This document shows, piece after piece, positions 57,356 through 64,000 of a DNA stretch of 64,000 nt; within the stretch, counting starts at the first letter, position 1; the number at the start of each line of letters is the position of its first letter. The stretch lies in the NCBI GenBank assembly GCA_030704615.1, contig CM060732.1, positions 38,671,053 to 38,735,052 on the forward strand, read 5' to 3'. Below the pieces are notes generated by a model that was not told where the DNA came from, did not search any database, and saw only the letters and a list, made by a program, of their open reading frames with translations. This DNA is from Takakia lepidozioides (lineage: Eukaryota > Streptophyta > Takakiopsida > Takakiales > Takakiaceae). The translations under genes and the position numbers were made by a program.

Positions 57356-58165
57356 CTTGCTTCACCATCAACCATAGCACCTGAACCTAGCACATGTAGC
57401 AACTCCATTCATCTTACTATCTAATTATATATACATGAATTTATTAATATAATCTTTTTCTAATTATAAATGTTCAATTCCATTCTAAATAGTATTACAC
57501 CATTATATATCATATATTTCTATTTTTAACAAATCTATAAGTGTACACTTCATTTAAATATGTTTGACACGTCTATACATATATGTAACACCCGTTGATT
57601 GATCTCTAGTTGTAGGTGTGTTGGGCTAGCCTTATAGGCAGTTTTTGGACGTTTCCATTACTAAGCAACTATTATTGACGTCAGCGGATCAAATTTAGAT
57701 TTTTGAGCAACTAATGCACTGAGCACTCAACCACTCAAGCACATGGTAACTTTAGGTTATTTTTATAAAAGAAAAGGATTGTTCAAATTTATACTTTTAA
57801 TAAAATGGGCTCTTAAACCTTTTTTGCTCGAGTCCGAGCATTGAGCGGCTCAAGTCCGGGGCCTTGAGTGGCTTGAGTGGCTCAAGTCCGGACCTTAAGC
57901 GGCTCAAGTTCAGGCACTAAACAAGTTTGTCATTAGTTTTTTTTTAATTAAAAAAAATTGAAAAAAAATATGTCAGTTATATTTTGGTTTTATTATTTAA
58001 TTTTTAACAAAATGGACAAAAGTCAAAAAAAAAATTTAATTTTTATAAAACATTTATGTACATATTTATATTTTATGGTCAAATGTAATTCTAAAATATA
58101 TGTTCAGATGAATTACTTTTTGATAGTATTAATTTTTTTAATTAATAATTAAAATCATAATTTCA
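57356..58165. other. AT-rich spacer with a small CGGCTCAAGTCCGG repeat
   Basis: Very AT-rich with no coding signal. At about 57828-57915 the motif GGCTCAAGTCCGG recurs three to four times in diverged form. Confidence 0.55.
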
Positions 58166-58169
58166 ATAA

Positions 58170-58465
58170 TAGCGATACCCCTTGTGAAGTTTGTAAACAC
58201 CGATCCCCCTAATGAGTTTTGGAAACACTGATCCCCTTTAACAAAACTTTGGAAATCACCGATCCTGCTAGTGAAGTTTGCAAAAACTGATCCCCCTAAT
58301 GAGGTTTGGAAACACTAATGCCCCCAATGAAGTTGGCAAACAATGCTCCCGCCCCCCTGCCGATCTTTCAAAACACCAATCCTCCCAATGAAATTTGCAA
58401 ATAATGATCCCCTGCATAACTTTGAAAACACAAATCCCCCCTTTGGAACTTTGAAAACCAGATGT
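58170..58465. repeat. degenerate minisatellite, ~33-36-bp unit
   Basis: About eight units alternate a GATCCCCCTAATGA box with a GTTTGGAAACAC or GTTTGCAAA box. Units differ by substitutions and small indels. No coding function is apparent. Confidence 0.8.
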
Positions 58466-59040
58466 ATGATAATAATTCACAGCGGTATGAAAGAGAGAGG
58501 TAAGGGGGGCATTCCCATTTCCATTCCATAGTGGGCAAATTACATGTGCTGTGGAAAGCGTGTTCGCTATTCTATCCTATTATGCATGTCAGTCATGCCA
58601 AGTTTTTTTTGTTTTTGGATAGGAATGGAGATACCACCCACACATCCTGGGCTTCTCTAGGATGGACACCTGACAGCCTACGATCAAAGTGTGCTTCCAC
58701 CCAATGATCCAGTATCCATCTTGCAAGAAAATCCTGAAACAGCATAATCCCATGTAAACCAGTGACCCTTTGTGAGGGCTTTCCCCCACTTCTTTGTAAT
58801 TTTTGTTTCCACGTACTTCTCTATGTATGTCATCACAAAATTACCCGCACTCCCACCCCCCTGCCTACGCAGGAACGTGAGGTGTGAGCCACTCCCAGTC
58901 CATAATGTTTTTCCACAGAGCTGAGCTGGGTTCAACTTTGTGTATCTTATCCTAGTACGAATATGCGGGTGGTCTCTACCCGGCAAACCACTTGATCCCA
59001 AAACCAGACCTTCTCACCCCACTGGTACAATGGCTTGCAA
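58466..59040. other. no gene assigned
   Basis: The minus strand has a moderately long open frame (59001-58684), but I recognise no motif. It directly precedes L1 debris on the plus strand, so it may be unreadable L1 sequence. Confidence 0.4.
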
Positions 59041-59640
59041 GTAATACGATCTTAGGATGTCCGCTAGCAGAGCTGGATTTTGACCTGATGGAGTGGTCCT
59101 GAAAATTCTCAAGATCGCCAAAGCCGTTATTTAGCTACACCACAAAAAAAGGTTACAATGCACTATCCAACTTCCATTGCTAAAGAGCAAATGGGTAGCT
59201 AGATGGGAGCTCTATGGCTTTCAAAATAAGAATTGGCGAGTCATATGGAGCTCTATGTGGCTTAAGGCACGTCCTACCAAGATTGCTGCTCTTTTCTGGT
59301 AGGTGGTAAATAAAGTACTCAAAGTGGGGAAATGGCTTCAGTTCCAGGCTGCTCTTCTATGTAACTGTTGTGCAGCAGGCATCATGGAAATCGCTGGAGC
59401 ATTACCTTCTCTTTTGCCAAGCACCAGCCAAATTATGGCCTTCAATGAATTTACTCTTCTACAGAAATTGGAACACCAAATCCCTATCCTCTTTGGACCT
59501 TCTACTCAACTATGATCAAGCCATTAAACAGAGATCGGTAAACCGTCAAATTTTTGAAACCCTCCGGAGATCGACTCTTTGGCATATAATATGGAAAATC
59601 TATTGCAAAAACGTTTTCTGGTGAGACCACCACCATCTCT
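59041..59640 (+). mobile_element. L1-type LINE C-terminal remnant (zf-RVT region)
   Basis: In mixed frames I read WLKARPTKIAALFW, VNKVLKVGKWLQFQAALLCN, LEHYLLFCQAPAKLW and TLWHIIWKIYCKNVFW, in the order seen in the zf-RVT tail of plant L1 elements (compare the element at 46.4-46.8 kb). Several stops interrupt it. The RT itself is absent. Confidence 0.7.
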
Positions 59641-60661
59641 GTCCTTATTTTTAATGTTTTTTACGATTTAGGAGTGGCAAGAATGCTATCCCCTAGTGCG
59701 AGCCCGTTGGTGACCAAAAACTAGTGAATAAGCGAGCGAGCCGGAAAGCGACCAAGGAGAGGGGAGCTATTCCGGATTGTCATCTACCAAAGGGAATTTC
59801 CACTAGGCCCAAATAGGTGGAGGGTCTTTTGGAAGAGTAAAGGGGGACCGTTATGTCCCGGTGTGCAGCCGAAGCTCCAAGTTGGCCCGGCCGCCAGGTT
59901 GGGAGTTAGGTGCGCGCATCAAAGCGAGTAACTATGACTTGAAGGGGAGCTTACCAAAGTGAGGTGCACGACACATACGGTAGCGTTGCTGTAGGGGTGG
60001 AGTCAAGAAAGGCATGGTCTAAAGCATGTGCAAATATCCAGCGGAACTCGAGGAACGCGGCTGCCATACATGCTACCTTCCAAGACACTTGGGGCAAATG
60101 AGGGCTCATCTGCAGTTCCCGAGCGATGGACATCTGTGTTTGGACCGACCTTCCTCCCCTCCGCTGGCGGGACCACCACGCGATCCTCCACAATGTCTCC
60201 TAAGTTTGAGTTCGAGCGTGACATCAACTCGAAGCACTTGAAGCCTTCCTCTACAGTTTCAAGGCTTCGTTACAGATAGAGCAGTTTCTTACGAAGTGTG
60301 TGACCTCTTGCCTAGTCTTCTTGTTTCCTCCATTGTGGCTTTTGGTGCAACTACCTTTTTTCATAGGATACCTTCCTTTGGAGCCAATCTGGTTCCCTTC
60401 ATGGATTTAGGAAATCTGTAGTATCCAATAAATCTACCATAGCGCAGCTTGTAGGAGCTGTCTCTTGGACAGGTTAATGTTATTCGGTAGTTTGATAGTC
60501 ATTTCTTAATCACTCTCTCCAGCGGAGAAGAAGAATTCGACAATCACTGATTACGGTACGGTGTGTGTGCCTTATGGTGTTAAAGGGGTTTTTATTTTTT
60601 TCCCCAAATAAACCCAAATAACTTGTAAAGGCTCTCTAGCCTCCCAAAACTATTTTATAAT
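59641..60661. other. no gene assigned
   Basis: A GC-richer block (59700-60290) has overlapping open frames on both strands, none with a known motif. It may be retrotransposon debris, but I cannot support that. Confidence 0.4.
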
Positions 60662-60929
60662 AAAGTTAATCAGGGCTACAATCCCCCTGTTCTGTTAAAA
60701 AAACAAAAATGGCTACATATATATATATATATGTTGGATACAGTTGGGTTGGATACAGTTGGAAGGAGCACCGGGTGACTGAGTTCAAATCTTGCTACCT
60801 TGTCAGTTTGGTATTCTTCTCCGCCTTCCCTTGGGTGGTGTCCCTTGGGCCTTGTACTTGGCCCCCTCATGGAGAGGCAGGCTATTAGGGTTGGAGTGTT
60901 TCGCTTTAATGAAAAAAAAAAGTTAATCA
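60662..60929 (+). mobile_element. SINE-like retroposon with 11-bp target duplication and A tail
   Basis: AAAGTTAATCA occurs at 60662-60672 and 60919-60929, bounding a 246-bp insert that ends in an A run. Inside are a TA microsatellite (60717-60732), a twice-repeated TTGGATACAGTTGG resembling an A box, and GAGTTCAAATCTTGC (about 60781-60795) resembling a pol III B box. Target duplication, A tail and tRNA-like boxes together suggest a SINE. A short L1-mobilised transcript is the alternative. Confidence 0.75.
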
Positions 60930-61791
60930 TGGGTTTTGGCTACCGTTCCTCATGCCAAGTTTGCTTATCACTGGCTCACAAGAGAGGCCGGACAAACAAA
61001 ATAATTTGTAGTTAGGGTAAGACACCCTGAAACTGATTTGGCAAGTCACTACTTCCATCCATGCATATGATCTTCCAAAGCAGATTGCAGTGCCTGTGAT
61101 CAATTGAAAAAATCTCGGGCAAACCTCAAAGGGCGGAAGTACCTGGGGCAAGTTACTTCCCCTATACAAAACATCTACACGGCCACTAAAAACTGAATTG
61201 TTTGAACTTGCGTCTGTAGTTTCTCAACAACTGTCAGAATGGCAAATGTTGTTAACCCTTCAGATTGCCTCATCTTCAGGGAAGGTCCTCCTACATTTCA
61301 AAAATAATTTTCACTTCCCATCTCTTTTAGTTTACAATGTAGCCTGCCTTGCCTAATGCTAATTACATAGCTTCCCATCTGTCGGTCTCAACTTGATCCT
61401 CCTGTTTAAGCACACAACATGGGTGTCCAAGGACAGGCGTCCGTCCACTCTTCAAACGGAGAGAATTCTAGAGGGAGTCTTAACTGGTGATTGACATGTC
61501 CAGCTCGTATCCTAGGAGGCAAGACGCACAGTTGGAAAAAGCCGATTGACTTGATGAATCAAATCATCTGGAATGGCACCATTAGAAGTTCGACGCGCAA
61601 CTGACCTCTGACCGATTCTAGCCCCCACTCACCATCCTCATAATCCTCCTGGGCAACAGCACTCTGCCATCGCCCAATAGTTGCACCTACGACCTGCAGT
61701 AGGCGTCCAAGCCCCAGAACCAGTGGTTGGCCAGGCTCAACATCACCACCTGGGAACAGGATGTCAGCCCTACGACTTATCGGCATAGCCA
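60930..61791. other. 3' flank of NRPB3, no other gene
   Basis: Downstream of the NRPB3 stop on the minus strand, so the part nearest 61791 should hold its 3' UTR. An open frame at 61559-61792 on that strand is not supported by any motif. Confidence 0.45.
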
Positions 61792-63021
61792 CTAGAGGCC
61801 CCCACCACGCATGTGGGCTCCGAGCTCTCCAAACTGCTCATCAGCCTCTTCTGTATCAAATGAGAGCCTCACAGCATCCAACTTGGTTTTCAAGATCTCC
61901 ATTGCATTAAGAAACATCTGAGTAGCCTTGATGGCTCCGGTGGACTCTACCGTGAAAATGAAGCTATCTTCTTTGCTGTAAATCTCTACCAAACCAGGCT
62001 TGCCCATGGCATCTGCCTTCTTGATGACTTCTTCATCGTAGGTGTATGCTTCTGGGTCCACCAGCACCACCTGCATGTTTAGGTGAATCTAAGTGCAGAT
62101 TGTGAGCTGCAAGATCTTGCATAGCAGCAAACATACTAACTACCAGATAAAACACAGCGTAATGTAACTGAACAAGCCCAACTGAATAATAAAACTCAGA
62201 GAAGACCAGCACTAATTGGTAAATTATGTATGTTGACTAGTGGGTGTAATAATTATTTCACTGGAATTGACATGCTCAGCAATCGGATGAGAAGTTGTGT
62301 AGAAAAGGTTCAGAGACTGGCCTGTTGAGTGTTTGGGTCAAGTTCAAACACTTTCGTGGGGCTGCTCTCCACCCACTCGCGCTTTTCATCAAGAGACAAA
62401 GTTTCCATGAGAGCTTCATTGATGTGGATGTCTGGCTCATACTGAAATGTCACAGTTGCCGCTGGTGACCATTTAGCATGGTCTTTACCAATCCCCTTTC
62501 TCGCTATTGCCCGTAGCTTCAGCTCCTGGCCACGTCGCAACTTCACAATCAAGATGCCCCTGTGTGATCCAACTTAGTCCTTCAGTTTTTTTTGCTAGCA
62601 ACTCTGGAAACCTATAGCATGTATGAATTACCTCTACTGCCTCTAATAATTGAGTAAGGACTCACACGCGACCTGCAGCACTTTAAACCAAGGATATGGT
62701 CCACCATCATCACCAACGAGGGGGTAACATAGCTTGAAGAATGACTTGTAGTTTTGAGATGATGAAGGGTACTACAGCAATCTGGAAGATCTACCAATGT
62801 ACTCAGAGACACAGAAAAGAGTTTAACGCCAAGCTGGCGGGGGGGGGGAAGTTTGCCTTTGTTCCGGGGGATCAAAGCCACCATGGTCAGTTTGGCGGCC
62901 AGCAGAATCTACTGGAGCCACTTGATGATCAGAGCTCTGCAAGTCGTGGCTGGTCACATCCAGTGTCTGCTCTGTTGTGCACTTCACATTCAAGTGAAAT
63001 TCAATTGAGCAGTATTCACAC
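61792..63021 (-). CDS. NRPB3: DNA-directed RNA polymerase II subunit RPB3 (NRPB3), 3' part
   Basis: RPB3 is the alpha-like assembly subunit of RNA polymerase II; in plants it can also serve polymerases IV and V. Three exons are clear. From 63021: [20 protein letters not shown] then [11 protein letters not shown], part of the zinc-binding domain. 62559-62322: [48 protein letters not shown]. 62070-61792: [46 protein letters not shown] and a TAG stop. The last two join in phase, but the donor after CAACAG is GC rather than GT. The end of the first exon is uncertain: a run of nine G (62839-62848) and Pro-rich read-through follow PVDSAG. N-terminal exons are not found in the window. Confidence 0.88.
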
Positions 63022-64000
63022 CTGCAATCACCAGGAGTTAAAGCCATCGCCTTCCACCAGACGCTCTACATAAACAGCTTCCCTTGTTTCGACTTATAGC
63101 AGTACCCTTCAATAGGCCTCTATGTTCTTACAGGACATATGAACGTCATAGTAGGAAAGGCGGAAATGGCACCCTCAATGCCATTTTCTGTCTCAATGGC
63201 TTTGGCCAATTCAGGAATCAGTAGTTCTCTTTTTCACCTGCACAGGCTTTGAAAATACTAACAAGTGCTTGTTAGATGGTTCTGAGTATTTTAGTTGCAT
63301 GAACCCTGGTTGTTAGAAATTTGAAGGAGCAGTACAACATGCCGAGGGCTACTTTTCACCCAGAATTGTCTTGCATCGTTGTCTCTGCTCATTTCTTGCT
63401 CTCCTGGAAACTAGCCATACATGCCCTAAACTTGCTGTGGTATTCTGTTTTCCAAATATGCATTTTAAACTGCAGCCTCACCCTTTACAGGATCAACAGA
63501 GATGAAGAGAACCTATGCAACATTCAGCCCTTCTGTTTGGCATAGCACATCTACACAACTTCCCTGAGTTCCCCCCACAGTCCAGGGTTTAGGGTTTAGG
63601 TGTAGACTCTGTGTGTAGACAAACTTCAACTCAGAGATTGCGATAGCACCACTCAGAACAGCCATGGATCTGACTTGACAGCGTCCTTGCAAAATGGGAA
63701 TGCCTCAAAAGCGGCATGTGTGTAGAGTTGATTAGTTTTGTAGCCTCCAGGACCACCAATATTTACAGGGAGAGGAGAGAGCTGTACTGGTTGTCCGTTC
63801 CCTGTAGATGCTGGCTTTGAGATACAGTTGAGACTGCCTGATACTAACCTTCCGAAGTCAGGTGGGCAGGTTCTAAATCGCAATAGCATGAAAGTCCGCA
63901 CGCAAGTTTAGGGCATGTATGGCTAGTGTCCAGGAGAGCAATAAATAAGCATAGACAACGATGCAAGACAATTCTCGGCACCTGAGCAAAGGTTTTGGAC
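63022..64000. other. upstream of the recognised NRPB3 exons, no exon assigned
   Basis: The NRPB3 N-terminus should lie on the minus strand here or beyond the window. A minus-strand reading ELAKAIETENGIEGAI near 63180-63230 looks protein-like but does not clearly match RPB3. Confidence 0.4.
63584..63600 (-). promoter_or_regulatory. telo-box-like AAACCCTAAACCCT
   Basis: AGGGTTTAGGGTTTAGG on plus reads as a double AAACCCTA on the minus strand. Such telo boxes are common in plant promoters of growth and gene-expression machinery, and this one lies upstream of the minus-strand NRPB3 exons. It could equally be a short interstitial telomere repeat. Confidence 0.4.

Noticed and set aside
58589-59001. 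Minus-strand gene of ~105 codons
   Set aside because: No family motif and directly attached to plus-strand L1 debris; insufficient support.
61559-61791. Continuation of NRPB3 beyond its stop
   Set aside because: The conserved C-terminus [10 protein letters not shown] is already complete before the TAG; the following frame is 3' UTR.

Overview
The window looks like nuclear DNA of a seedless vascular plant, most likely a fern. That is an inference. The plant genes are a plastid CPP1/DUF3353 protein, RNA polymerase subunit NRPB3, DYW-class PPR loci and OSB-like organellar DNA-binding sequences. Beside them lies a WD-repeat gene of the WDR49 type, a family I associate with motile cilia; among land plants only lineages with swimming sperm need these. 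The genes have many introns, long empty stretches and heavy transposon load.

Layout. 0.6-10.05 kb: a head-to-tail pile of broken copies of one non-L1 LINE family (endonuclease, reverse transcriptase, C-terminal CCHC finger) whose 3' ends share one terminus and lack a poly(A) tail. 10.1-13.1 kb (minus): a CPP1-like gene in seven phase-consistent exons; its last exon is missing and the LINE pile begins about 75 bp beyond exon 7. 13.1-18.6 kb: mostly empty, with LINE scraps. 18.6-27.5 kb: a possible large DNA element, with a coiled-coil/zinc-finger ORF and a proline-rich basic ORF on plus, facing a helix-turn-helix/cysteine-rich/transposase-like gene on minus; two satellite-like arrays in it share a core motif. 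27.8-28.05 kb: a SEN1/UPF1-type helicase scrap. 29.7-34.3 kb: the WD-repeat gene, with a tRNA-derived SINE in an intron.

36.4-49.4 kb: a duplicated segment carrying OSB-like sequence twice. Between the copies lie a decayed PPR-DYW array (38.1-41.9 kb) and a TTAA-flanked, piggyBac-like non-autonomous element (43.15-43.86 kb); an L1 LINE (44.0-47.7 kb) sits inside the second copy. 49.5-53.1 kb: more LINE pieces and a 195-bp tandem duplication. 53.7-55.8 kb: a long open PPR frame whose DYW deaminase tail is broken by stops, one at the catalytic Glu codon. 56.3-57.4 kb: a gag-like scrap and a roughly 600-bp near-perfect inverted repeat. 58-61 kb: degenerate tandem repeats, L1 debris and a second SINE-like insertion with an 11-bp target duplication. 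61.8-63.0 kb (minus): the 3' part of NRPB3, with an apparent GC-AG intron.

No operon logic applies. The intact or near-intact host genes are CPP1-like, WDR49-like and NRPB3; the PPR and OSB sequences are organelle-targeted families in several states of decay. All exon boundaries were read by eye from splice consensus and reading phase.
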